Assembly: GCA_041552135.1 (NCBI GenBank)
Contig: JBFELL010000103.1
Coordinates: 1-10,259 of the forward strand
Source: SZUA-186 sp041552135
GTDB taxonomy: Bacteria > Pseudomonadota > Gammaproteobacteria > UBA9214
Reading direction: 5' to 3'
Length of the DNA stretch: 10,259 nucleotides
How positions within the stretch are numbered: position 1 is the stretch's first letter; every line of letters begins with the position of its first letter. Below are positions 1 to 6,286 of the stretch, one piece after another. Below the pieces are notes generated by a model that worked only from the letters and a program-made list of their open reading frames with translations, was not told the DNA's origin and did no database searches. Position numbers and translations under genes: made by a program.

Positions 1-1
1 G

Positions 2-1459
2 GACGGCGACGCCGGCTTCCACGGCCTCTCGGGCGGCTGGCGGCGGCGCGTGATGCTGGCCCGCGCGCTGGTGTGCGACCCGGATGTGCTGCTGCTGGAT
101 GAGCCGACCAACCACCTCGACATCGAGGCCATTACCTGGCTGGAGGAGTTCATGGCCGATTTCCAGGGGGCGTTGCTGATCATCAGCCACGACCGCGCCT
201 TCGTGCGGCGGCTGGCAACGCGCATCATCGAGCTGGACCGCGGCCGGCTGACGTCCTGGCCAGGCCACTACGACGGGTTCCTGCGCCGCAAGGAGGCCGC
301 GCTGGCGGTCGAGGCCGGGCACAATGCCGAGTTCGACAAGAAGCTGGCCCGGGAGGAGGCGTGGATCCGCCAGGGCATCAAGGCCCGGCGCACGCGCAAC
401 GAGGGCCGCGTACGGGCCCTGCAGGCGCTGCGCGAGCAGCGACGCCTGCGCCGTGAGCGCTCCGGCAAGGCGAGGCTGCAACTGCAGGACGGTGAACAGT
501 CCGGCCGGCTGGTGTTCGAGGCCGAGGACGTCAGCTTTTCCTGGGGCGGGGACCCTGTGGTGCAGCACTTCTCGACCACCATCCTGCGCGGCGACCGCGT
601 CGGCATCGTCGGTCCGAACGGCTCCGGCAAATCGACCCTGATCCGGCTGCTGCTGGGCGACCTGGAGCCGGACAGCGGTCGTATTCGCCGCGGCACCCGC
701 CAGCAGGCGGCCTATTTCGACCAGCAACGTGCGCAACTCGATCCCGATGCCGCAGTGATGGACAGCGTCGCCGAGGGCAGCACGCGGGTCACCATCGGCG
801 GCCGCTCGCGCCATGTCGCCGGCTACCTGCGGGACTTCCTGTTTCCGCCGGAACGCCTGCAGTCGTCCGTGAGCACCCTCTCCGGCGGCGAGCGCAACCG
901 ACTGCTGCTGGCGCGCCTGTTCGCGAAACCGGCGAACCTGCTGGTGCTGGACGAGCCGACCAACGACCTCGATGTGGAAACACTGGAACTGCTGGAAGAA
1001 CTGTTGATGGACTTCGAGGGTACCCTGCTGCTGGTCAGCCACGACCGCGCATTTCTCGACAACGTTGTGACCAGCACACTGGTATTCGAGGAGCACGGCC
1101 ACATCGGCGAATTTGTGGGCGGCTACACCGACTGGCTGCGGCAGCGCACGACGCCATTGCCTGCCGCCGGCAGTGGAAGGCCGAAGTCGAGTCGGGTAGA
1201 CAAACCGGTTGCGCCAGCGGCAGGGATGGCAGGCAGCAAACCGAAGAAACTCTCCTACAAGGACCAGCGCGAGCTGGATGCCCTGCCGGCAAGGATCGAG
1301 TCACTGGAAAACGAGCAGTCGGAACTGCAGGCCATCACCAGTGACCCGGGCTTTTATCGGCAGGATCCGGAAACGATCAGCACCACACTGGCACGACTGG
1401 AGAAGGTGGCGGGCGAACTCGAGGCGTGCTACACGCGCTGGGAGGAGCTGGAGGCCTGA
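2..1459 (+). CDS. uup: ABC-F family ATPase Uup (5' end cut off by window)
   Basis: This is a soluble twin-ATPase protein of the ABC-F family, which act on ribosomes or nucleic acid rather than as transporters; Uup is linked to translation, ribosome assembly and transposon-excision phenotypes. The reading frame is open from base 2, so about 150 N-terminal residues including the first Walker A are missing compared with the roughly 635-aa E. coli protein. Visible in order: first ABC signature LSGGW (about 26-40), Walker B ending LLLDEPTNHLD, switch histidine in IISHDRAF, the charged ABC-F linker (about 350-470, EEAWIRQGIKARRTRNEGR), second Walker A GPNGSGKST (611 onward), second signature LSGGE (about 878), Walker B NLLVLDEPTNDLD and LLVSHDRAF. 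A proline- and lysine-rich hinge then leads to a C-terminal coiled coil starting KKLSYKDQRELDALP, which marks the Uup subgroup and separates it from EttA/YheS. No frameshift is seen. The identification is firm. Confidence 0.95.
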   Translation, partial: DGDAGFHGLSGGWRRRVMLARALVCDPDVLLLDEPTNHLDIEAITWLEEFMADFQGALLIISHDRAFVRRLATRIIELDRGRLTSWPGHYDGFLRRKEAALAVEAGHNAEFDKKLAREEAWIRQGIKARRTRNEGRVRALQALREQRRLRRERSGKARLQLQDGEQSGRLVFEAEDVSFSWGGDPVVQHFSTTILRGDRVGIVGPNGSGKSTLIRLLLGDLEPDSGRIRRGTRQQAAYFDQQRAQLDPDAAVMDSVAEGSTRVTIGGRSRHVAGYLRDFLFPPERLQSSVSTLSGGERNRLLLARLFAKPANLLVLDEPTNDLDVETLELLEELLMDFEGTLLLVSHDRAFLDNVVTSTLVFEEHGHIGEFVGGYTDWLRQRTTPLPAAGSGRPKSSRVDKPVAPAAGMAGSKPKKLSYKDQRELDALPARIESLENEQSELQAITSDPGFYRQDPETISTTLARLEKVAGELEACYTRWEELEA

Positions 1460-1472
1460 GCGCGGCATCCCT

Positions 1473-1555
1473 GCCGGATTATGCCCTGCGGACTAATCCG
1501 GCCTGCCTCGCCGCGTCCCGCAGGTCGGATCAAGGAGCGCAGCGACGGATCCGAC
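1473..1555. repeat. REP-like paired palindromes
   Basis: There are two imperfectly related inverted repeats in tandem just after the uup stop. The first has 9-base perfect arms GCCGGATTA (1473-1481) and TAATCCGGC (1494-1502) around a 12-base loop. The second has 8-base arms GTCGGATC (1524-1531) and GATCCGAC (1548-1555) around a 16-base loop. Both arms carry the CGGAT core. Paired CGGAT palindromes with GC-rich loops are a common REP-like form in intergenic DNA of gammaproteobacteria. No second copy is seen in this window, so repeat status is inferred from the form of the element. Confidence 0.6.
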
Positions 1556-1558
1556 AGT

Positions 1559-1612
1559 GCCCCGTTGGGGGCTCCCCGGCCCGCGACAAGCAGACAGCCC
1601 GCCGCAGGCGGG
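1559..1612 (-). terminator. GC hairpins downstream of yeiP (weak terminator candidate)
   Basis: Two short perfect hairpins lie between the REP-like element and the yeiP stop. One is CCCGCC-GCA-GGCGGG (1598-1612), directly beside the stop codon at 1614-1616. The other is GCCCC-GTTG-GGGGC (1559-1572). Read on the minus strand, the first is followed by a CTGTCTGCTTGT stretch that is only moderately T-rich. It could end the yeiP transcript but is not a textbook intrinsic terminator. Confidence 0.35.
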
Positions 1613-1613
1613 G

Positions 1614-2177
1614 TCAGGCACGTGAGACGAACTCGCCGGTGGCGGTATTGACCTTGATGACCTCGCCCGGGGTCAGGTACTCGGGCACCTGCACGACCAG
1701 GCCGGTACTGAGGGTGGCAGGCTTGGTGCGGGCGGAGGAGGAGGCGGCCTTCATGGCCGGTGCGGTCTCGGTGATCTCGAGGTTGACCGTGGCGGGCAGC
1801 TCGATGCCGAGGATGGCGCCGTCGGCAACCATGGCGAGGATGCCGTCGAGGTTTTCGTCCAGGTACTGCAGTTCATCTTCGAGCATGTCCTCGCCCAGCG
1901 TGTGCTGCTCGAAGGTTTCCCTGTCCATGAAGGTGCAACCCTCGGCGTCGCGGTACAGGAACTGCACGGGGCGCCGGCTGTAGTCGACCGTGGCGATGTT
2001 CTCGTCACCCTTGTAACGGGCCTCGAATTTCTGCCGGGTGACGATGTCGTGGCCACGCACCTTGTACAGTGTGCTGCCGCTTCGCGATGACGGACTCTGG
2101 ACTTCCAGTTGCCGGATGAGGATCTTGCGGCCGTCCAGGTCAAGTACCAGGCCGCGCTTGAGTTCACTGGCTTTCAT
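1614..2177 (-). CDS. yeiP: Elongation factor P-like protein YeiP/EfpL
   Basis: EF-P paralogue of 187 aa that binds stalled ribosomes and helps form difficult peptide bonds, notably at proline runs. It acts in the cytoplasm. The N-terminal KOW-like domain, the OB domain and the C-terminal OB domain with the EF-P signature (KPATLSTGLVVQVPEYLTPGE, about residues 152-172) are all present. It is YeiP rather than EF-P because the loop reads SPSSRSGSTLYK, with an arginine at the tip (residue 32, aligning with Arg33 of E. coli YeiP) and no modifiable lysine, and because the segments FMDRETFEQHT and VNLEITETAPAMKAASSSARTKPATLS follow the YeiP pattern. Length matches the E. coli protein (190 aa). The start ATG at 2175-2177 has no strong Shine-Dalgarno, only a weak GAG-containing stretch. 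It lies 203 bases downstream of slyD on the same strand, so co-transcription is possible. No efp gene or EF-P modification gene is in the window. Confidence 0.95.
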   Translation of the reverse strand: MKASELKRGLVLDLDGRKILIRQLEVQSPSSRSGSTLYKVRGHDIVTRQKFEARYKGDENIATVDYSRRPVQFLYRDAEGCTFMDRETFEQHTLGEDMLEDELQYLDENLDGILAMVADGAILGIELPATVNLEITETAPAMKAASSSARTKPATLSTGLVVQVPEYLTPGEVIKVNTATGEFVSRA

Positions 2178-2250
2178 ACACTACGCTCAGCAGCAGCTGT
2201 TCTCCGGGTGTCTGTTGTCTGGCGAGTGGTTTTATCTGTCGGCAACGCAT

Positions 2251-2301
2251 CGCCTTGCCCGGACTGCACCGTCCATGGTTGCCGCAGGTCGGGCAAAGGC
2301 G
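2251..2301. other. Long imperfect hairpin in the slyD-yeiP gap
   Basis: The 203-base gap (2178-2380) contains a stem of about 15 pairs. The left arm is 2251-2267 (CGCCTTGCCCGGACTGC) and the right arm is 2284-2301 (GCAGGTCGGGCAAAGGCG). It has one bulged A, one G-U wobble and one A/G mismatch, closing on a 16-base loop that can itself form ACC/GGT. No T-run follows on either strand, so it is not a classical terminator. Transcribed from slyD it would lie in the yeiP leader. The rest of the gap shows no ORF or promoter that I can support. Confidence 0.5.
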
Positions 2302-2380
2302 CAGGGCGACGATGGACAGGATGATCCGGGTGTCGCAAGGCACATGGATGTGCGGGAGTGACCGTGCCCGACAGGAAATG

Positions 2381-2863
2381 TCAGTGCTGGTGACCTTCCG
2401 GGCCGTGCACGTGACCGTGGTCGATTTCCTCGCTGGTGGCCTCGCGAATCTCCATGACCCTGACATCGAAATTCAGGTGCACGCCGGCAAGGGGGTGGTT
2501 GCCGTCGACGGTAATGCTGTCATCCTCGACCTTCGCGATGGTGACGACCAGGGTGTTGCCTTCGGGGCTCTGCGCGTGGAACTGCATGCCTGGCTCGACG
2601 TCCTGCTCCGGCGGGAACATTTCGCGCGGCACTGTCTGGATCTTCTCGTCATCACGCACGCCATAGGCCTCTTCCGGCGGTATGGATACCGAGAGCTCCT
2701 CGCCGGAGGTCTTGCCGGTCAGGGCATTCTCGAGCCCGGGGATGATATTGCTGGCACCGTGCAGGTAACAGAAACTGCCGTCATCGGACTGGTCGATGAC
2801 ATTGTCATCGTTGTCTTTCAGGGTGTAGGCAAGTGTTACCACACGCTTGTCTTCAATCTGCAT
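2381..2863 (-). CDS. slyD: FKBP-type peptidyl-prolyl isomerase SlyD
   Basis: Cytoplasmic prolyl cis-trans isomerase and chaperone that in enterobacteria also binds nickel for hydrogenase maturation. The 160-aa protein has the split FKBP core: VVTLAYTLKDNDDNVIDQS at residues 8-26, LHGASNIIPGLENALTG at 34-50 and IPPEEAYGVRDD at 61-72. The insert-in-flap chaperone domain follows, ending in ITVDGNHPLAG (117-127), and the core closes with FDVRVMEIREAT. The C-terminus is a short histidine tail, DHGHVHGPEGHQH, with no cysteines, far shorter than the long metal-binding tail of E. coli SlyD (196 aa), so strong nickel storage is less likely. I chose the ATG at 2861-2863 because a GGGAG ribosome binding site sits 8 bases before it and the FKBP domain starts here; an in-frame ATG 31 codons upstream would add unrelated residues. 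A possible -10 is given separately. yeiP follows on the same strand. Confidence 0.95.
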   Translation of the reverse strand: MQIEDKRVVTLAYTLKDNDDNVIDQSDDGSFCYLHGASNIIPGLENALTGKTSGEELSVSIPPEEAYGVRDDEKIQTVPREMFPPEQDVEPGMQFHAQSPEGNTLVVTIAKVEDDSITVDGNHPLAGVHLNFDVRVMEIREATSEEIDHGHVHGPEGHQH

Positions 2864-2916
2864 ATCGGGGCTCCCGCCATGAGCTGGCGTTTTTTCAAGG
2901 AAAAATGAAGGGCGAT

Positions 2917-2922
2917 ATAGTA
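2917..2922 (-). promoter_or_regulatory. Possible -10 element of slyD
   Basis: On the minus strand the sequence TACTAT (2922 to 2917), inside an AT-rich island between slyD and the divergent GIY-YIG gene, resembles a sigma70 -10 box about 55 bases before the slyD start. No convincing -35 lies 16-18 bases upstream, so this is tentative. Confidence 0.25.
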
Positions 2923-2987
2923 ACACATTGCGCGCTGCGGGGTCGCCGGCCTTCACTGGCCGGTGACCCGTGGGCTACCATGGCACC

Positions 2988-3263
2988 ATGAACTGGCAGG
3001 TCTATATCATCCGCTGCAGCGACGGGTCGCTGTACACCGGCATCACGCTCGATATCGAGCGGCGGCTGTCGCAGCATGGCCGCAATGCGGGGGCGAAATA
3101 CTTTCGCGGGCGACGGCCGGAGGCGGTGGTTTACCTCGAGGGCGGCCACAGCCGCAGCACCGCCAGCCGGCGTGAGGCGCAGATCAAGCAGCTCAGTCGG
3201 GTGGAGAAGCTGCGGCTGATCGGGGCGGCGACCAGCAAGGCCGGGGGCGTGCAGTCTGCCTAG
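2988..3263 (+). CDS. GIY-YIG nuclease-fold protein (UPF0213-like)
   Basis: Small 91-aa protein that is a single GIY-YIG domain of the YhbQ/UPF0213 type. The family has a nuclease fold; the cellular role of these stand-alone bacterial members is poorly defined, with DNA repair proposed. The signature is present as VYI at residues 5-7 and YTG at 16-18 (VYIIRCSDGSLYTGIT). The conserved arginine pair is R25/R26 (IERRLSQH) and the catalytic-position glutamate is E63 (SRREAQIKQL), so the active-site set looks intact. The start is set at the ATG at 2988 because the domain begins at once (MNWQVYIIR); an in-frame start 18 bases upstream is possible but adds nothing conserved. No clear Shine-Dalgarno is present. 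It is divergent from slyD and 169 bases ahead of gltD. Confidence 0.9.
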   Translation: MNWQVYIIRCSDGSLYTGITLDIERRLSQHGRNAGAKYFRGRRPEAVVYLEGGHSRSTASRREAQIKQLSRVEKLRLIGAATSKAGGVQSA

Positions 3264-3432
3264 CCCGGGAGGCATATCCCTGCAGACTTTGCAGTTATTG
3301 CCGGCAGCCACGTCTGCCATGAACCTTGCATCGAATTGCAGTCTTTCGGCAACCGGATAGCAGGATACCGGCGGCCAGGTCCGGTTCCCGTGGTCTAGAC
3401 TTAACAACAGCGCGACAGATGATCACGGTCCC
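3264..3432. other. Gap between GIY-YIG gene and gltD with short hairpins
   Basis: The gap contains three small inverted repeats. CTGCA-GACTT-TGCAG (3280-3294) is followed by TTATTG and could be a weak terminator for the upstream gene. GGCAG-CCACGT-CTGCC is at 3303-3318. AACCGGA (3351-3357) pairs with TCCGGTT (3380-3386). I cannot assign a convincing sigma70 promoter for gltD, and no clear Shine-Dalgarno precedes its ATG (sequence GATCACGGTCCC). Confidence 0.35.
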
Positions 3433-4875
3433 ATGAACGATTACACCGGTTTCCTCAAATTTCCGCGGCAAGCGGCACACAAGCAGCATGCCCGGCAGCG
3501 CATCCGGCACTGGCATGAATATGAACAGGTCATGCCCCCGGCACAGGCGCAGCTCCAGTCGCGGCGCTGCATGGATTGCGGCACCCCGGACTGTCACGGT
3601 TACTGTCCGGTGCACAACCTCATCCCCGACTGGAACGAGCTGGTCGGCGAAGCCGACTGGTATCGTGCCTGGACGCAACTCGCATCGACCAACAATTTCC
3701 CGGAGTTCACAGGCCGCCTGTGTCCGGCACCCTGCGAGGATGCCTGCACGCTGAAACTCGCCGGCTCGCCCGTAACCATCCGCAGCATCGAACTGGCCAT
3801 CGCCGAGCACGCCTGGCGGGCGGGCTGGGTCCGTCCGGAGCGCAGCGCGCGACACGCATCGGGACCGGTCGCAGTTATCGGTTCGGGACCGGCCGGGCTG
3901 GCCTGTGCGCAGCAGCTTGCACGCGCCGGCTATCGGGTGACGGTGTACGAAAAATCGGACCGGGTGGGTGGCCTGTTGCGCTACGGGATCCCGGATTTCC
4001 GCCTCGACAAGTCTGTGCTCGACCGGCGGATTGCCCAGCTCGAGGCCGAGGGCGTGGTGTTTCGCACCGGTGTGCATGCCGGTGTCAACCTGGCTATCGA
4101 TGAACTGCACGAGAACTCGCACGCCGTGGTGCTGGCCTGCGGTTCGGGGCGCCCGCGCCGGCTTGGCGTGCCGGGCCATGAACTGGGCGGTATCCACTAT
4201 GCAATGGATTACCTCACCCAGCAGAATCGCCGTGTTGCCGGATCGGCGGCGCTATCCTCCGAGGTGATCACGGCGCAGCACAAGGACGTCGCTGTTATCG
4301 GCGGGGGCGATACCGGCAGCGACTGTATCGGCACCGCCATCCGGCAGGGGGCGCGGCGTGTCACCCAGCTCCAGTACCACGAGCAGCCGCCGGCACATGC
4401 CAATGTGCTGGACTACTGGCCGGAACATGTACCCGAATGGCACGAGAGCGACCATGACGAGGAGGGCTGCAGGCACATCTGGGGCTACGACACGGTGGCG
4501 ATCGTGGGGGCGGGCCGGGTGGACGGCCTGGTGTTGCAGCGCCTGCAGTGGCGGCGCCAGGCGGACGGTGGCTGGCTGAAACAGCCGATGTCGGGTGACA
4601 TGCTACACCTGCCGGTGCAGCTGGTGCTGCTGGCGATGGGCTATGCCCATCCGGTCCATGAAGGTCTCGTCGATGCGCTGGGTCTGGCACTGGACGCGCG
4701 TGGCAACGTGGCCGCCTCGAGCAGCGACTACGCGACCAGCGTGCCCGGTGTATTCAGTTGCGGCGACATGCGGCGTGGCCAGTCATGGGTCGTCTGGGCG
4801 ATCCGCGAGGGCCGGCAATGCGCCCGGGCGGTGGATGTGTACCTGTCGGGTGACAGTGACCTGCCGCGAGTCTGA
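3433..4875 (+). CDS. gltD: Glutamate synthase small subunit (NADPH, GltD)
   Basis: The 480-aa flavoprotein passes electrons from NAD(P)H through FAD and [4Fe-4S] clusters to the large subunit GltB, which makes two glutamates from glutamine and 2-oxoglutarate. Cysteines for the iron-sulfur clusters are C46, C49, C54 and C58 (CMDCGTPDCHGYCP) and C97, C101 and C105 (GRLCPAPCEDAC). The FAD Rossmann motif is VAVIGSGPAGLA (146-157) with EKSDRVGGLLRYGIPDFRLDK after it; the NAD(P)H Rossmann motif is VAVIGGGDTGSDC (286-298); the C-terminal FAD segment is GVFSCGDMRRGQSWVVWAI (439-457). Length is typical of GltD. The N-terminal region resembles the NNFPEFTGRLCPAPCE form more than the E. coli GltD form. 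No gltB lies upstream or downstream here: the neighbours are a GIY-YIG gene and a convergent cold-shock gene. It may work with a distant GltB; related oxidoreductase subunits share this fold, but GltD is the best call. Confidence 0.9.
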   Translation: MNDYTGFLKFPRQAAHKQHARQRIRHWHEYEQVMPPAQAQLQSRRCMDCGTPDCHGYCPVHNLIPDWNELVGEADWYRAWTQLASTNNFPEFTGRLCPAPCEDACTLKLAGSPVTIRSIELAIAEHAWRAGWVRPERSARHASGPVAVIGSGPAGLACAQQLARAGYRVTVYEKSDRVGGLLRYGIPDFRLDKSVLDRRIAQLEAEGVVFRTGVHAGVNLAIDELHENSHAVVLACGSGRPRRLGVPGHELGGIHYAMDYLTQQNRRVAGSAALSSEVITAQHKDVAVIGGGDTGSDCIGTAIRQGARRVTQLQYHEQPPAHANVLDYWPEHVPEWHESDHDEEGCRHIWGYDTVAIVGAGRVDGLVLQRLQWRRQADGGWLKQPMSGDMLHLPVQLVLLAMGYAHPVHEGLVDALGLALDARGNVAASSSDYATSVPGVFSCGDMRRGQSWVVWAIREGRQCARAVDVYLSGDSDLPRV

Positions 4876-4888
4876 TGCCAGATCACTT

Positions 4889-4920
4889 GCCCGGTTCCCG
4901 GGCGAGCCACGACTGGCTTT
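4889..4920 (+). terminator. Tandem hairpins after gltD (weak terminator candidate)
   Basis: Two adjacent perfect hairpins follow the gltD stop by 13 bases: GCCCGG-TTC-CCGGGC (4889-4903) and AGCCA-CGAC-TGGCT (4905-4918). Only TTT precedes GC-rich sequence, so termination is plausible but weak. Confidence 0.35.
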
Positions 4921-4955
4921 GCCCGCGGAAGCAGGGCCGTGTTTTGCTGTCACCC

Positions 4956-4984
4956 AAAAAGAAACCCCGCGGCATGCCGCGGGG
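4956..4984 (-). terminator. Intrinsic terminator of the cold-shock gene
   Basis: A perfect 20-base palindrome, CCCCGCGGCATGCCGCGGGG (4965-4984), gives a 9-base-pair GC stem. On the minus strand it is followed at once by TTTCTTTTT (4964 to 4956). It begins 28 bases past the csp stop codon and is a textbook rho-independent terminator for that gene. Confidence 0.9.
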
Positions 4985-5012
4985 CTCCGGGTACTGCCTG
5001 ATGATCTCCCGC

Positions 5013-5216
5013 TTATGCCGGAGTGACGTTGGCGGCCTGCAGACCCTTCGGACCCTCCTGGATATCGAAGTTGACCGTCTGGCCTTCAGCCAGCGTCTTG
5101 AATCCGTCGCCCTGGATTGCGGAGAAGTGCACGAACACGTCGTCGCCGCCATCAGCAGGTGCAATAAAACCGAAGCCCTTGGACTCGTTGAACCATTTTA
5201 CAGTGCCTGTAGCCAT
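5013..5216 (-). CDS. Cold-shock domain protein, CspA family
   Basis: Single cold-shock (OB-fold) domain of 67 aa that binds single-stranded RNA and DNA and acts as an RNA chaperone or antiterminator. RNP1 is KGFGFI (residues 13-18) and RNP2 is VFVHF (27-31). The N-terminus MATGTVKWFNESKGFGFI and the end EGPKGLQAANVTPA are typical of the family, and length equals the usual 65-70 aa. I set the start at the ATG at 5214-5216: the family N-terminus begins here and an AGAGG ribosome binding site lies about 8 bases upstream. An in-frame start 10 codons upstream would remove that site. The gene stands alone, with its own terminator and a long AT-rich leader. Which Csp paralogue it is, and whether it is cold-induced, cannot be told from sequence. 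Confidence 0.95.
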   Translation of the reverse strand: MATGTVKWFNESKGFGFIAPADGGDDVFVHFSAIQGDGFKTLAEGQTVNFDIQEGPKGLQAANVTPA

Positions 5217-5365
5217 GTAAATAACCTCTAATAAAGTAATAAACAAATGTTGTATTGCATATCATCAAAGGCATTTACAGCAGATACAGCTTGGAACTTC
5301 CGAAATAACCTTATAGAGATTGTGCAACACGCGTGATTCTAACCGAGTAACGGGGCAAACAACAA
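5217..5365 (-). promoter_or_regulatory. AT-rich leader and candidate promoter of the cold-shock gene
   Basis: On the minus strand a candidate sigma70 promoter is TTGTTG (5365 to 5360) with an 18-base spacer and TAGAAT (5341 to 5336). This would place transcription start near 5329 and give a 5' leader of about 110 bases. The leader is strikingly AT-rich next to its surroundings. Long 5' leaders that refold with temperature are known for cspA-type genes. I did not find a confident match to a cold-box sequence, so the regulatory role is inferred. TATAAG at 5315 to 5310 is an alternative -10. Confidence 0.4.
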
Positions 5366-5413
5366 CTATCCCGGCAAGGCCGGTATTGCCTGCCGGTTGC
5401 CGTGAAATTCGCA

Positions 5414-5794
5414 TCAGGGAATCTGAATTTTCCCGCCGCCCGGCAGGCCGCCGCCGGCATCGGGGATGACAATGGAGGAGGCGGCTTCGCGCTGCAGTTC
5501 CTTGAGCTGCTCGAGTGTGCTGTCGACGGCCAGTTTTGCCGCGTCGGGGAACTTCTCGACGGCCTCGTCCAGTGAGTTCGCCTCGATTTCAAAGCCGATC
5601 GGCAGCGAGCCGGCCGGTGTCATGATCTGTATCTGGCCGGAGTAAACAACGCTGCGGCCAGTGTCGCTGGAGCCGTCGCTGTTGATCGGCGTCAGGCAGC
5701 GCAGCGTGCCCATCTTGCGGTCGGTAATGACCTCCTCGCGGTACAGCTCATTCGGGTCCATGGTCGGTTCCATGGCGTTTTCTTCAGTATTCAT
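5414..5794 (-). CDS. Conserved-looking cytoplasmic protein of unknown function
   Basis: The 126-aa acidic protein has no signal peptide or membrane segment. A variable, acidic N-terminus (to about residue 18) leads into a probable beta-rich region (EEVITDRKMGTLRCLTPI, then SVVYSGQIQIMTPAGSLPIGFEIEA). A helical segment follows (LDEAVEKFPDAAKLAVDSTLEQLKELQREAASS), and it ends with IVIPDAGGGLPGGGKIQIP, a glycine-rich tail closing on a short hydrophobic tip. I recall similar unannotated bacterial proteins with this end, but cannot name a family or function. The start ATG at 5792-5794 has an AGGAA ribosome binding site 8 bases upstream; later in-frame ATGs (residues 8 and 12) are less well placed. 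It is upstream of csp on the same strand with about 200 bases between, and divergent from the Sel1 gene, so it is probably its own unit. Confidence 0.75.
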   Translation of the reverse strand: MNTEENAMEPTMDPNELYREEVITDRKMGTLRCLTPINSDGSSDTGRSVVYSGQIQIMTPAGSLPIGFEIEANSLDEAVEKFPDAAKLAVDSTLEQLKELQREAASSIVIPDAGGGLPGGGKIQIP

Positions 5795-5884
5795 ACCAGG
5801 GGTTCCTGTTGTGTCATACCATGGCTGCTAGGGTATATAAGTGACAGCTTATTGCAACCGCCGCGCCCGCACCTGCCCTCAGCC

Positions 5885-5893
5885 TGCTAGAAT
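5885..5893 (+). promoter_or_regulatory. Extended -10 promoter of the Sel1-cbiX unit
   Basis: TGCTAGAAT matches an extended -10 element (TGn followed by TAGAAT). No -35 hexamer is visible 17 bases upstream, which extended -10 promoters can tolerate. It predicts a start near 5900 and a leader of about 30 bases to the ATG at 5930, favouring that start over the GTG at 5909. Confidence 0.45.
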
Positions 5894-5929
5894 ACGGGTT
5901 GTTATCACGTGCCCGTAACGACACCCGCC

Positions 5930-6262
5930 ATGGCGTATCGAACCGATTTCCTGAAGGACCTGATGCGAGCCAACGACCCTGCGCTGGTCGAGACGGTGCG
6001 TGGCGAGGCCATGCTGGGCAACCCGCACGCCCTGTATGCACTTGGACTGATCTACGCAGAGGGCAGGGGCGTACAACGCAGTCTGGTCGACGCCTATGCC
6101 TGGCTGACGGTGGCGGTCCTGCACGGTGACGCGGATGCCGAGTTGCTGCGCAATCACGTCGCCATTGAGATGACCGACGCGGAGTTCGACGAAGGCAAGC
6201 GCTGTGCCGCGAGCTACCAGGAGGACATCCGGGTGGCCACGAGGCAGTCGACGTCTCACTAG
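5930..6262 (+). CDS. Small Sel1-repeat (TPR-like) protein
   Basis: The 110-aa protein contains one clear Sel1-type repeat at about residues 30-66: GNPHALYALGLIYAEGRGV then SLVDAYAWLTVAVLHGDADA. Sel1 repeats are alpha-alpha hairpins that mediate protein-protein contacts; single-repeat proteins usually act as adaptors, and no enzymatic role can be inferred. The flanking helices (TDFLKDLMRANDPALVETVRGEA before it, AELLRNHVAIEMTDAEFDEGKRCAASYQEDI after it) probably complete a small helical bundle. There is no signal peptide. I chose the ATG at 5930 (MAYRTDF) from the promoter position; a GTG at 5909 would add seven residues, and neither has a clear Shine-Dalgarno. It is 24 bases ahead of cbiX and likely co-transcribed with it. 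Confidence 0.8.
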   Translation: MAYRTDFLKDLMRANDPALVETVRGEAMLGNPHALYALGLIYAEGRGVQRSLVDAYAWLTVAVLHGDADAELLRNHVAIEMTDAEFDEGKRCAASYQEDIRVATRQSTSH

Positions 6263-6286
6263 AAAACAACACGGGAATCCGGTTCA

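Noticed and set aside
1426..1983. 185-codon open frame on the plus strand
   Set aside because: It crosses the REP-like region and is antisense to yeiP; the product is Ser/Arg-rich with no domain.
2255..2908. 217-codon open frame on the plus strand
   Set aside because: It is antisense to slyD and runs across the hairpin region; the slyD reading is well supported by FKBP motifs and a ribosome binding site.
2864..2956. N-terminal extension of SlyD by 31 residues
   Set aside because: The extension (MKAGDPAARNVLLYRPSF...) is unrelated to SlyD, crosses the AT-rich promoter-like island, and would bypass the GGGAG site placed for the ATG at 2863.
3295..4197. 300-codon open frame on the minus strand
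   Set aside because: It lies opposite gltD, whose cysteine and Rossmann motifs are unmistakable; the antisense protein has no recognisable feature.
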